The translations under genes and the position numbers were made by a program. Below, piece by piece: positions 48,216-57,606 of a stretch of DNA of 64,000 nucleotides. The stretch is from Pseudomonadota bacterium (GTDB lineage Bacteria > Desulfobacterota > Desulfobulbia > Desulfobulbales > Desulfocapsaceae): the NCBI GenBank assembly GCA_018821985.1, contig JAHJKP010000035.1, positions 1 through 64,000 of the forward strand, in the 5' to 3' direction. The number at the start of each line of letters is the position of its first letter. Positions within the stretch are counted from its first letter, which is position 1. A model generated the notes under the pieces. The model was not told the DNA's origin. It made no database searches and worked only from the letters and a program-made list of their open reading frames with translations.

Positions 48216-49516
48216 TTCCACTTGCCATAAACACAGGCCCGTCAGCAATGTCCTATTCTCCATCCTCTTGCTCACAATCTTGCTGGTGCCAGCCACACGA
48301 CTCCACGCTGCTCCCCTGCAATCGTTTCTTCTCTTTTACTCAAACAATATCCAGGGAAAAACCGAGCCCTGCGGCTGACACTCCAATCAACTGGGCGGGC
48401 TGTCCAGAAAGGCATTGCAGATCAAGAAGATCACCACCAAACAACAGAAACCTTACCTCTTCCTTGACTCCGGCAACCTGCTCTTCCAGCAAGCTCAGAT
48501 TGCCGGAGGACCTTCCCAGGAACAACTGACTGCCGAGGGAATCATCAAGATCTACACCGCAATGAAGGTGGATGCAGTGGCGGTTGCCCCCCTGGACCTG
48601 GCATCTGGGCTTGCTTTGCTGAAGACAACTCAGCAACAGGGTTTTCCCTGGCTGTCCGCCAATCTTCTTGACCAGAAGGGACGCCCTCAGTTTCAGCCGG
48701 TGCGCATCAAACAAATCGGCAAAATAAAAGCTGGGATCATTGGCCTGACCGGTGCTCTTTCCTCGCTGCCCCCAGGCATCACTCGTGCAGAGTGGCAGAC
48801 AGTACTCCCTGCCTTGATTGAAAAAAACAGCCATCAATGCGACATTCTGATCCTACTTTCCAGCCTGTCTCCTGCCGAGAATCAGGAGATCGCCCAGCGA
48901 TTTCCGGCCCTCCAACTCATTCTTGCGGCTGATCTGGGCAATGGCAACATGAGCCCGCAGCAAGTCAACAACACCTTGATCACCCAGACCGAACGCCAGG
49001 GGAAATATCTAGGTCTTCTAAACATTGACTGGAATAAAAGCGGCCGATGGGGCAAGGCAAGAGAGGAAGAACTCAACAATCTACGGAATAAACTTGGTGC
49101 GCTCGACTGGCAACTCGAGAGGATGCGGACGAGAAAGGATCTTCAACAGCCAGAGTACAGTGAAAAGATCAAACAAGTTGAGAGAGATCGGGAAACGGTG
49201 GCCCAGCAGATCAAGACATGGGAACAAAGCCCGACCACTGCGGCTGCAGACGGACAGAACCCACTCTGCAGCTTCACCTATAATTTCATGGCCCTGCAGA
49301 AATCAATGGCTGAGGCCCCCGAGATCAAGGCTCTCGTCACCGATATCAAACGACAGATCAATGTCTTACACCAGAACAAGACCAGCACGGACTAGACGCG
49401 CCCCTTTCTTGGTCATGATGGCTGCAAAACCTGCCATCCAGTGCAGACCGAATTCTGGCAGTCAACACGCCATGCCACGGCCTATCAGAGCATGAAGGGA
49501 ATGGGACAGATAAGCA
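48199..49516 (+). pseudogene. UshA-like selenoprotein with multihaem cytochrome tail, broken by TAG and truncated
   Basis: From ATG 48199 (GGAACAG upstream) the frame has a signal peptide (SILLLTILLVPATRLHA), then LLFYSNNIQGKTEPCG, an in-frame TGA at 48376-48378 (codon 60), and HSNQLGGLSRKALQ. Cys normally follows PCG in these proteins, so TGA is likely Sec. A hairpin starts 12 bases later. The metallophosphatase-like domain continues to TAG at 49393-49395. In the same frame beyond TAG, LGHDGCKTCHPVQTEFW and RHATAYQSM show a haem CxxCH motif, then similarity stops near 49516. So the gene once extended into a cytochrome domain and is now inactive, or yields a 398-residue protein without haem. 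Confidence 0.7.
48391..48407 (+). promoter_or_regulatory. Candidate bacterial SECIS hairpin in the UshA-like gene
   Basis: CTGGGC-GGGCT-GTCCAG forms a six-pair stem (one G-T) with a five-base loop, beginning 12 bases after the in-frame TGA. Confidence 0.55.
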
Positions 49517-49770
49517 TAATCTGTCCAAAAAGTTGGATATATTTGATAGCATCAAGGGAGAGGCTTGGAACGGTTGACGCGTCTCAGGGGAACACATTTG
49601 ATAATCAGCTCTGGTCAAATCTGGACTGGATGGTCATTGTTGTTGAGGAGGGCATTCTCGATGTCTTTATCCAGCAGATGAGCACCAGCCGCTCATGGTG
49701 GCAGATGATAGATTCCGAGGATTGCAATCGACCTGATCTCTCTCTTGATGTGACTCGTGAAAAGTGAGTG
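49517..49770 (+). pseudogene. Possible fragment of a Cache-type sensor domain
   Basis: The plus strand reads ...DNQLWSNLDWMVIVVEEGILD and then VFIQQMSTSR in an open frame to 49767. The LDWMVIVVEE part recalls the final strand of dCache sensor domains (LDWLIVVVVPE-like). It has no start, and the frame is continuous with the cytochrome remnant only by chance. This is a weak assignment to a decayed piece of another gene. Confidence 0.25.
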
Positions 49771-49834
49771 AAAAGAGAAAACGTAGCCATCAAAGGCTCT
49801 TCATCATTTTTAATTTGATCTGCAGGAGGTAAAA

Positions 49835-49939
49835 ATGAGACAATCTACTCATACTTGGGTACTAATCGTGACCATGGGTGTGGCCATCGCGAGGCGTGGT
49901 GACGGTGAAGACGAGGTGCGCAGCAAGGTGACAAGGTAA
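49835..49939 (+). CDS. 34-residue open frame with strong ribosome-binding site, possibly a truncated gene
   Basis: AGGAGGTAAAA directly precedes ATG 49835. The product begins MRQSTHTWVLIVTMGVAIA, which looks like the start of a signal peptide or membrane anchor, then turns into a charged tail and stops at 49937-49939. It may be the 5' end of a lost exported protein. Confidence 0.3.
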   Translation: MRQSTHTWVLIVTMGVAIARRGDGEDEVRSKVTR

Positions 49940-50048
49940 GCACGGGTAGCAGATCATAGAGCTGCAAAAAGCCCTGGATAAGGATTGAAACAAAAAACAT
50001 TCAGCCTTTTGTTTTTTTTCTTCAATAAATTCCTTTTGAGGTGCGGGT

Positions 50049-51854
50049 ATGGAAGAGTCAGTGGATTCAAAGGATTCTAAAAACTGGTGTTCACTCTGCA
50101 TGCCTTTCTTGAAGTGGTGGCCTCGGGTGACGCCCACGACCGTGCGGGCCGACCTGATTGCCGGCCTGACCGGTGCTGTTCTTGCCCTGCCCCAAGGGGT
50201 TGCCTTTGCCACCATCGCCGGCATGCCTCCCCAGTACGGCCTCTATGCCGGCATGGTCCCGGCCATTATTGCGGCCCTGTTCGGTTCCTCCTGGCAACTG
50301 GTATCCGGGCCGACAACCGCCGCGTCCCTGGTCCTCTTTTCAAGCCTCAGTAAATATGCGCTGCCCGGCAGTGCTGAATATGTCCAGCTGGCGCTGACCC
50401 TGACCATGATGGTGGGGTTGATTGAATTGATCATGGGACTGGCCCGTTTAGGCGCCCTGGTCAATTTTATCTCCCATTCCGTGGTCGTTGGTTTTACCGC
50501 CGGTGCAGCCCTGCTGATTGCCTCCAGTCAGTTGAAACATTTCTTCGGCATCGAGATGCCCAGAGGCGGCCATTTCCATCAGACGGTGTACGGGGTGGTC
50601 AGCAGGTGGGGTGATTTTAATCCCCATGTGGTTGCGGTCGGGCTGGCGGCCATGATCACCGGGCTTCTGATCCGCCGTTTTCTGCCGAAGGTCCCCTATA
50701 TGATTGTTGCCATGCTGGCTGGGTGTGCAGTCTCCTTTGGCCTTTCCCGATATGCAGGGGTGGCTGACATCCCGATGGTAGGCGCCCTGCCATCTTCCCT
50801 GCCACCCTTGTCTTCTCCCCATTTTACCCTGAATAGCTTCCGGGATCTGGTCCCTGTGGCCCTGGCAATGACCCTTTTTGCCTTGACCGAGGCGGTTTCC
50901 ATTGCCCGTGCGCTGGCGGTCAAGACCGGGCAGGATCTTGACGGAAATCAGGAGTTTATAGGTCAGGGACTCTCCAATATGGTCGGCAGCTTTTTTTCAG
51001 GATATGTGTCCACCGGTTCGTTCAACCGCAGTGGTCTGAACTTTCAGGCCGGGGCCAGGACCCCGCTTGCCGCCATCTTTGCGGGATCCTTGTTGATGGT
51101 GGTGGTGCTGCTTGTCGCCCCCTATGCCAGCTATCTTCCCAATGGTGCCATGGCCGGAATCCTCTTTCTTGTGGCCTGGGGACTCATTGATTTCCATCAT
51201 ATCAAACGGATCCTGAAGACGAGCCGGGCGGACAGTGTTATCCTGGTGGTCACCTTCCTGGCCACCCTCTTTCTCGAACTTGAATTTGCCATCTTCTTTG
51301 GGGTCCTGCTCTCCCTGATGCTCTATCTGAACCAGACCTCCCATCCCCGGGTGCTGAGCCGGGTTCCCGATCCCCATCATCCCCTGCGGACCTTCGTCAC
51401 CGATCCCTCTCTGCCAGAGTGCCCGCAACTGAAGATCATCAGGATCGACGGATCTCTGTTTTTCGGGGCGATCAACCATGTGCAGGAACAGCTGCGCCAA
51501 TTGTTTCGTGGATCTTCCGAGCAGAAGAATTTCCTCTTGATCTTTGCCGGCATTAATTTTGTGGATATGGCCGGGGCCGATTTTATTGTCGATCTGATTA
51601 AAAAAGAGCAGGAAAAAGGGGAAAAGCTCTACTTCTGTGAGATCAAAAAACCGGTGCTTGATGCCCTGCACAAGGACGGGAATGGGGAAATCCTGCAGGC
51701 CGATACCATCTTTGAACTGAAGAATGAGGCGGTTGCCGCCATATGCCAGCGGCTCGATCCGGATATCTGTGCCCGCTGTCAGGCCCGGATTTTTTGGGAG
51801 TGCAAGGCGCTGCCGCCATTTTCAGGTCAGCAGGACAAGGCGGCCTCAGCCTAA
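50049..51854 (+). CDS. SulP family anion (sulfate-type) transporter with STAS domain
   Basis: 601 residues. The N-terminal transport domain has about 12 hydrophobic segments with the SulP signature (DLIAGLTGAVLALPQGVAFA, MPPQYGLYAGMVPAIIAALF, FSGYVSTGSFNRSGLN). Residues ~460-560 form a STAS domain (LKIIRIDGSLFFGAINHVQE and FVDMAGADFI). SulP proteins move sulfate, bicarbonate or other anions; which one is unclear, though sulfate would fit the organism type. The C-terminus has an extra Cys motif DICARCQ. It is inserted between two decayed cytochrome-tail segments, and its composition is more GC-rich than its surroundings. Confidence 0.88.
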   Translation: MEESVDSKDSKNWCSLCMPFLKWWPRVTPTTVRADLIAGLTGAVLALPQGVAFATIAGMPPQYGLYAGMVPAIIAALFGSSWQLVSGPTTAASLVLFSSLSKYALPGSAEYVQLALTLTMMVGLIELIMGLARLGALVNFISHSVVVGFTAGAALLIASSQLKHFFGIEMPRGGHFHQTVYGVVSRWGDFNPHVVAVGLAAMITGLLIRRFLPKVPYMIVAMLAGCAVSFGLSRYAGVADIPMVGALPSSLPPLSSPHFTLNSFRDLVPVALAMTLFALTEAVSIARALAVKTGQDLDGNQEFIGQGLSNMVGSFFSGYVSTGSFNRSGLNFQAGARTPLAAIFAGSLLMVVVLLVAPYASYLPNGAMAGILFLVAWGLIDFHHIKRILKTSRADSVILVVTFLATLFLELEFAIFFGVLLSLMLYLNQTSHPRVLSRVPDPHHPLRTFVTDPSLPECPQLKIIRIDGSLFFGAINHVQEQLRQLFRGSSEQKNFLLIFAGINFVDMAGADFIVDLIKKEQEKGEKLYFCEIKKPVLDALHKDGNGEILQADTIFELKNEAVAAICQRLDPDICARCQARIFWECKALPPFSGQQDKAASA

Positions 51855-51868
51855 GGCCAGATCAATGA

Positions 51869-52339
51869 CAAGACCTTGATCACCGATATCAAACGACAGA
51901 TCAGTGAGATGCACCGCAACGCCAGTAGCAGGGGTAGAGAGAAGAACAGGAGGCCGCAACTCCTTTGTCATAATGGTTGCGAGAGTTGCCACCCAATCCA
52001 GACCAGAATCTGAAAAAAAACCCGCCATCCAGGCCTATCAGACCCTAGAAGGGCATGGTCAGGCTCACAATCTGGAGTGCCTCCCCTGCCACGTCAGCTT
52101 CAGCCCCGGGATTGTCTTAAGCAAAGAGCAGCTTCTCGCCCTGCCTTCCACCCAGCAGACAGCGGGGCTGTGAAAACTGTCATGCTGGCCCTGGCAGCTC
52201 CCATGCCGGCAACCTTGGACAATTCCCGATGACCAAACAGGTGAATGAGAGGATATGTCTCTCCTGCCATACCAAGGAGAGAGACAAGAAATTTGACTAT
52301 CAGAGAAAAAGAGAGCTGATCCGTTGCCCTGCCGGATAA
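51869..52339 (+). pseudogene. Decayed C-terminal multihaem cytochrome tail of a UshA-like gene (second copy)
   Basis: The segment opens with LITDIKRQISEMHRNA, closely resembling VTDIKRQINVLHQNK at 49340-49380, and continues through GCESCHPIQTRI to a TGA (TGG expected). In a second frame it reads RHPAIQAYQTLEG and LECLPCHVSF; after another shift near 52165 it reads GCENCHAGPGSSHAG and RICLSCHTKERD to TAA at 52339. Four CxxCH haem motifs can thus be followed across at least two frameshifts. It has no start or N-terminal domain. It shows what the complete tail of the gene at 48199 looked like. Confidence 0.75.
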
Positions 52340-52412
52340 TGTTCGAACCTTTTCTTATAACTGCAGAACAAGAAAAAGCCATATAAGAAAATCCCTTTTT
52401 ACACCTCAAAAC

Positions 52413-52450
52413 AAAAAATCCTGCACCAGTAAACTGGAGCAGGATTTTTT
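52413..52450 (-). terminator. Rho-independent terminator of ppaC
   Basis: AAAAAATCCTGC-CCAGT / ACTGG-GCAGGATTTTTT hairpin with flanking A and T tracts, 60 bases beyond the ppaC stop on the minus strand. It could also stop transcription entering from the left. Confidence 0.88.
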
Positions 52451-52509
52451 ATTAACCAAAACTTTCTTAGGTCTGAGACCTTAATGAAAGTTTCTTTCTT
52501 TTTTCAGTA

Positions 52510-53439
52510 TTAGCAACCGAAGACCTTCTGCAATGGTGGAACGGTCTGTTTTTTGCGGCTCATCATACCGCCTACCCACATAACACCACCATCGATCTTG
52601 CCACCGAAGGCCTGCTCAATCATGGCTGGATCGTCGGAAAGCACAATCAGCTCGGTCCCTTCCTTGACAACATCGGTGAGCATGAACAGAACGGAATGAC
52701 GACCGTCTTTCTTGACATCCTCCAGAGCCTTCAGCAGGTCAGCACGGATACCGGCAACCTGATCGAGAGCGGCAAGCTCCAGCTGACCGATACCGACTTT
52801 CTTGCCGTTCATATCAAAATCCTTGTAGTCACGGAAGACCAGATCTTTCATGGCATAGCCGTCAATGGAAGATTTGGCGCGGAGCATCTCCATGAACAGA
52901 GCATCAGTATCCTCAACTCCTGCAACTTTCTTCAACTCAGCTACTGCAGCCTTGTCATCAGGGGTGCAGGTTGGGGATTTGAAATTCACGGTATCACTGA
53001 GAATGGCTGACAGCATTCCGCCGGCAATATCTTTAGGAATGGCGACGCCTGCATCCTTGAACATCTTGTTCAGGACAGTGCCACTACAGCCCACAGGCTC
53101 GGCACGGAACAGGATAGGCTGATTTGTGGTGATGTCACCAACTTTATGATGATCAACAATGGCAACCACCTCGGCAGAACCGATGTTGGCTGGAGCCTGA
53201 CCGATATCGCTGAAATCCACCAGGGCAACTTTCAGGCCGGCTGCATCCATCATGGTCTCAGGGGCAGCGAGACCAAAGCGCTTCAGAACCACTGTGGACT
53301 CTGGGTTGAGCTTGTCAGCTTCGATCTGCATGCAGGCCTTTGCGGGTTGACCCTGGGCATTGAGAAGCGCTGCAAAGGCAATAGCTGCGGTTACGGAATC
53401 GGTATCTGGGTTAGAGTGTCCTACTACACAAATTGTCAT
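52510..53439 (-). CDS. ppaC: Manganese-dependent inorganic pyrophosphatase (family II)
   Basis: 309 residues, DHH superfamily. VGHSNPDTDSV, VDFSD, the DHH signature in AIVDHHKVGD, and SRKKQTVPPL at the C-terminus are the conserved blocks of family II pyrophosphatases. It hydrolyses pyrophosphate; in sulfate reducers this pulls sulfate activation by ATP sulfurylase forward. GGAGG precedes ATG 53439. There are no CBS domains. Confidence 0.95.
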   Translation of the reverse strand: MTICVVGHSNPDTDSVTAAIAFAALLNAQGQPAKACMQIEADKLNPESTVVLKRFGLAAPETMMDAAGLKVALVDFSDIGQAPANIGSAEVVAIVDHHKVGDITTNQPILFRAEPVGCSGTVLNKMFKDAGVAIPKDIAGGMLSAILSDTVNFKSPTCTPDDKAAVAELKKVAGVEDTDALFMEMLRAKSSIDGYAMKDLVFRDYKDFDMNGKKVGIGQLELAALDQVAGIRADLLKALEDVKKDGRHSVLFMLTDVVKEGTELIVLSDDPAMIEQAFGGKIDGGVMWVGGMMSRKKQTVPPLQKVFGC

Positions 53440-53895
53440 CGGGGTATTCCTCCATACATAATGAGTTATTTAAATCGACCAGCACGGACGATTTCCTATA
53501 CTGCCTATTATCTACATATACAAAATTCATATTCTCTTCATTTCCAATATTTTTTCGCCACAATAGTGCCTTCACCAGAGGGAGTCAAGCAGAAAAAAGA
53601 AGCCAAAAAAACTCTCATACAATGCCACCTAACTCTCATCCTGTCAACAAAAGCTTCGTGACTTTACTCTGCCCCTCAAGTATATTTAGGTCATAATGAA
53701 ATAATAATTATCATCCTGATCAGTTCGTTACAATGGATATGAATGCACGAGTCTCGCTCGGCTCCATGAACGGATAATAAGCAACCGAGTCCTATACTGG
53801 TCACAGTATTCCAAAGTTACACTTGTTTATAAACGAGAGTTTAAGTTATAGAACTAAGCCCTCAGCCCTTTTTCCCTCAAAGCAAAGGTTCCGTT
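53440..53895. other. Divergent intergenic region ppaC / unknown membrane-anchored gene
   Basis: About 456 AT-rich bases with no coding region or RNA gene that I can support. It should hold the ppaC promoter on the minus strand. Confidence 0.5.
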
Positions 53896-54822
53896 ATGAA
53901 ATCACCATCCAAGCGGCCCCGGTCTCTCCTTTTTCCTGCCTTTGTCTTAATACTCCTGGCAACAGCTACACTCTGGTTTCTCTTTAACCGAAGGACCCCA
54001 CCTCCTCCAGAGCCATCTGCTGTTTCTGAAAGATTACAGCCAGAGCTGTCAACCGCCCTAACTCCCGACCATCCAGAGTCAATCAAAGCAACAGCACCAT
54101 CAATGCCTCTGAACCAAGAAGGACTCCCTCATGGAGTGCCGGACAACCTGACAGAAGGAACTGACTCCACCCCACTTCCCACTCTGCCGACCAAAGAACA
54201 GCTTCCCTTGGCAACAGAGAAAATCAATGCATTTTACCAAACTCTTGACCAGCAGGAATACATCAAGGCCCATCATCTGGAAGCCCCAAGCCGCATCTAT
54301 ATTACCAGCCTGCTACAGAAAATACTTGATAACCCACCGGTTGTCACTCGTGAGACGGATGACCTGTTAACCATTCTTAAGAACAGTGCCCATTTCTTTC
54401 GAATTTTAGGCAAAGACAACATCATTCTCATTAAAGAGATCCTGAATCAAGATAAAGACAAGATTGAAGAGGTGATGGCCAACTACTCCCTCATCCTGAC
54501 CGAGAAACCCGACTCCCTTGGCAACGACTTGTCTCTCAAGATCCCTGAAAACGCCCTGTATGAATACGCCTGTTTCTTTCTTAACACCATGGGCGGAAAA
54601 CTGTATCTGGCAAGACGGGATTCTCTTTCACGGATGCTTGTCACCTACTATGCCATTCAGGTTGTCCATCACGCGAACATAGAAGAAAAGAACAAATACG
54701 GCGTTCAACTGCAACCAGCAATCGACCTGTTAACTTCAGAGATCGAGATAGGCGGTAATCCATTACACTATAAAGAAGCATACCTCGACACACTGTATGA
54801 TCTGAAAGAGAAATATCAATAA
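53896..54822 (+). CDS. Membrane-anchored protein of unknown function
   Basis: 308 residues; I do not recognise a family. One N-terminal membrane segment ([20 protein letters not shown]) follows a basic stretch, so the rest probably faces the periplasm. Residues ~35-105 are Pro/Ser/Thr-rich and likely unstructured. The C-terminal ~200 residues are predicted helical ([48 protein letters not shown]). It precedes the GYF-AIM24 gene by 28 bases and is probably co-transcribed with it. No clear ribosome-binding site was found before ATG 53896. Confidence 0.65.
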   Translation: MKSPSKRPRSLLFPAFVLILLATATLWFLFNRRTPPPPEPSAVSERLQPELSTALTPDHPESIKATAPSMPLNQEGLPHGVPDNLTEGTDSTPLPTLPTKEQLPLATEKINAFYQTLDQQEYIKAHHLEAPSRIYITSLLQKILDNPPVVTRETDDLLTILKNSAHFFRILGKDNIILIKEILNQDKDKIEEVMANYSLILTEKPDSLGNDLSLKIPENALYEYACFFLNTMGGKLYLARRDSLSRMLVTYYAIQVVHHANIEEKNKYGVQLQPAIDLLTSEIEIGGNPLHYKEAYLDTLYDLKEKYQ

Positions 54823-54850
54823 ACTGCCTTTAAGACAAGGAATCAAGAAT

Positions 54851-55858
54851 ATGGATACCTGGTATATTGCACTGAACGGTCAACAACAGGGCCCTTTTAA
54901 TCAAGCCCATATCCAACAAGGAATGGCCACGGGAACATACACAAAAGAGACGTTGGTCTGGCGTCAAGGTTTTGCCAACTGGCTTACAATTGGACAAGTG
55001 CCGGAACTGCAGCAGCAAACATTTGTTTCACCAAATCCATCCATGAACCGTGGGGCCATGCAGGCCCATGAAATCGATTACAAGATTTATGGCAATGAGA
55101 TGCAATTCGTGGAGATTGAACTTGACCCACGAGAAAGCGTCGTCGCCGAGGCTGGGGCCATGATGTACATGTCAGACGGCATCCAGATGGAGACGGTCTT
55201 TGGCGATGGAAGCCAAAGCTCTGAGAGTGGCGGTTTTATGGACAAGATGCTGGGAGCCGGCAAGCGACTTATTACCGGCGAAAGTCTATTCACCACTATT
55301 TTTACCTTTATGGGTCAGGGCAAAGGCAAGGTTGCCTTTGCCGCCCCTTATCCAGGGAAAATCATCCCCCTGGATCTGAAAGACTATAACGGCAAGCTCA
55401 TCTGTCAAAAATCCGCCTTTCTCTGCGCAGCCAAAGGAGTCTCCTTAGGGATCGCCTTCCAGAAGAAAATCGGTGTCGCCCTGTTTGGCGGGGAAGGGTT
55501 TATCATGCAGAAGCTTGAGGGAAACGGTCTCACCTTTGTCCATGCAGGAGGCACAATCATTGAAAAAGAGTTGCAGGCAGGAGAGACCCTGCGGGTAGAC
55601 ACCGGTTGCATGGTCGCCCTTACCCAGACAGTGCAGTATGATATCGAATTTGTTGGCGGCGTAAAATCCGCAATCTTCGGCGGGGAAGGATTTTTCTTTG
55701 CAACCTTGCGGGGGCCAGGGCATGTCTGGCTGCAATCCCTGCCATTCTCACGGCTGGCTGGCCGTATCCATGAGGCAGCACCTCAAAATAACAGCGGTTT
55801 TTCAACCCAGGGAGAAGGGTCTGTACTTGGGGCTCTGGGTAATCTTCTGCAAAAATGA
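54851..55858 (+). CDS. GYF_2 domain plus AIM24/TIGR00266 family protein
   Basis: 335 residues. Residues 1-~55 are a GYF_2-type domain ([15 protein letters not shown], then [14 protein letters not shown]). From ~75 the TIGR00266/AIM24 beta-sandwich follows ([44 protein letters not shown]-like [25 protein letters not shown]). The C-terminal GxG-type loops are repeated. AIM24 homologues have no agreed bacterial function. GYF_2 is a candidate protein-interaction module. Confidence 0.82.
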   Translation: MDTWYIALNGQQQGPFNQAHIQQGMATGTYTKETLVWRQGFANWLTIGQVPELQQQTFVSPNPSMNRGAMQAHEIDYKIYGNEMQFVEIELDPRESVVAEAGAMMYMSDGIQMETVFGDGSQSSESGGFMDKMLGAGKRLITGESLFTTIFTFMGQGKGKVAFAAPYPGKIIPLDLKDYNGKLICQKSAFLCAAKGVSLGIAFQKKIGVALFGGEGFIMQKLEGNGLTFVHAGGTIIEKELQAGETLRVDTGCMVALTQTVQYDIEFVGGVKSAIFGGEGFFFATLRGPGHVWLQSLPFSRLAGRIHEAAPQNNSGFSTQGEGSVLGALGNLLQK

Positions 55859-56004
55859 TAAAAAAATCAAAAAATGCTCAGTTTTCAACGGCGAACATCT
55901 TGTCAAAATTATGACAGGACATTCACATTGAAAATTCTATCAGAGCCGCTGATCAATAAAAATCATGCAACACCGCAATATAACAGTTAGTTCGTAATGG
56001 CTCC

Positions 56005-56700
56005 TTAACCTTCCGCCTCAATAAAACGGCGCATTCCCTCACTAATGGATAGGGCTGTGGCCAATTTATCCAACCATACCCTCTCCTCTGCCGTATCCAC
56101 AACAACTGCTGATACGGCAAGGCTGTACATGGTCTGGGCGACACGCGGATCAGAAATACCAACCACCAGCTGTTCAATGGACTTGGGGTCATCCATCTCA
56201 GTCAGGATAAGACGCCGTTCTTCCTGACTGATCCCCTGTCCCTGCAATTTTTCCAGTATCTTTCCCTCTTCCTCACTGTCCATTCTGCCATCCGCATGGG
56301 AGGCCGCAATCATCACCTGAATCAGACGCAAAGCAAGATCCTCATTCCGCCAGGATGCGACCTGATCTTTGAGAGGATTCACCGCACCCCCCGGCAGTGG
56401 AGGAAGAACTAATACACTATGAGCAGCAGAAGATGTAGCGGCACATGCCATAGCAGCTGGAGGTGTAAGCGGCATGGAAGAAACAGGAGGTGGCGGAGGT
56501 GGCTCCTGCTTGGCCGTTAATATCTCATAAGCACCGACACCGAGTCCAATTGCCGTCATAAGCCCTTTCCCTGACAACAGCATTGTGCTCAAAGAATGCA
56601 CCATGCTGTCGCCCTTATGTTTTTTCTGTTTTTTATAATTAGTACCAGAGCCAACCATCTCTGCCATTATCTTTCCTAACAACTGCTCCGCATTAAACAT
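56005..56700 (-). CDS. DUF533/TerB-like tellurite-resistance-type protein
   Basis: 231 residues from ATG 56700, for which GAGGAG is placed eight bases upstream; a GTG at 56709 is the alternative. The C-terminal half matches DUF533 (YebE): LALRLIQVMIAASHADGRMDSEE, then EMDDPKSIEQLV and YSLAVSAVVVDTAEERVWLDKLA. The middle is a Pro-rich linker (PPPPPPVSS). A hydrophobic Gly-rich segment (LLSGKGLMTAIGLGVGAYEIL) may contact the membrane. The role of DUF533 proteins is not established. Confidence 0.8.
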   Translation of the reverse strand: MFNAEQLLGKIMAEMVGSGTNYKKQKKHKGDSMVHSLSTMLLSGKGLMTAIGLGVGAYEILTAKQEPPPPPPVSSMPLTPPAAMACAATSSAAHSVLVLPPLPGGAVNPLKDQVASWRNEDLALRLIQVMIAASHADGRMDSEEEGKILEKLQGQGISQEERRLILTEMDDPKSIEQLVVGISDPRVAQTMYSLAVSAVVVDTAEERVWLDKLATALSISEGMRRFIEAEG

Positions 56701-56783
56701 AACAGCCACTCCTCTGATCGGCCAAAAAGCCGGATGGACTTTTTCTTTTTCTGAATTCGCCGTGGATACAAAGCGCTTTTTAC

Positions 56784-57338
56784 CTACTTATGACTCTGTT
56801 TCCATTTCCACGGAGGAACGGGATTGTTATCTTGCCATAACCCACGTCTGGCCAATCTGGCCTCTTTCTCCAACTGCCGCCACTCACGGCAAATCGGTTC
56901 CTTACAATAATAGATATGCACCCAGGCCAGCCCCTCCATGAGTAAATCCTCATTGAGGGAGCGCCCTCCAACCTCAACCATCGCCACCAGACGACCATAT
57001 TTATCCCATGCCTTTGGCTGTAATTCTACCTGCCGTCCTTGAACATGATGACGGGTGAACTCCCGGGCTTTATGGGAAAATTGCTGCTGCCACTCAGGAG
57101 TATCAATCCCCCACAAGCGGACACGAAGTTTTTTTCCAAGGTGTTTCACTTCAATAGTATCACCATCAATGATCTTGACGACAGAGGCAGAGAAGAGTGT
57201 ATTATGGTCGGAACTTGCCCGGCATGACTCATATCCTTGAAAAAAGAAGACACAGGATATCAGGAGAAGAAGGCCTGGAGTCCATAATCGAAAACGTGGA
57301 AGACAACACTCTCCCTCAGGCACACTCTCACACACCAT
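56784..57338 (-). CDS. Thermonuclease (SNase-like) family protein
   Basis: 184 residues. N-terminal hydrophobic segment (LLLLISCVFFFQG) suggests export or membrane anchoring. The SNase OB-fold follows: VVKIIDGDTIEV, VRLWGIDTPEWQQ, and DKYGRLVAMV, giving the Arg and Glu residues used for phosphodiester hydrolysis. It ends in a Trp-rich tail. GGAGGGAACT gives a strong ribosome-binding site for ATG 57338. Function beyond a general nuclease is not shown. Confidence 0.88.
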   Translation of the reverse strand: MVCESVPEGECCLPRFRLWTPGLLLLISCVFFFQGYESCRASSDHNTLFSASVVKIIDGDTIEVKHLGKKLRVRLWGIDTPEWQQQFSHKAREFTRHHVQGRQVELQPKAWDKYGRLVAMVEVGGRSLNEDLLMEGLAWVHIYYCKEPICREWRQLEKEARLARRGLWQDNNPVPPWKWKQSHK

Positions 57339-57606
57339 AGTTCCCTCCTCTTTCCCAATGAAGAGATCGTTCCCGGCAACAATGTACCACTTTCATTGAC
57401 ATCCTCTTCAGATCGTTATAATTACAGAAGAAAGGTGGCATCTTATTTTTCTTTTTGATATGATATCAATATTCATTGACCATCTGTTCAGAATAATGGG
57501 TTCCAACCATAATCCCGACTGTCGCTTTTCTCATTTTCACCCTCCAGTCTGGAAATAATATAGAAATATATAATGACTCTGCCTCTTATCGCAACAACAT
57601 AAAAAC

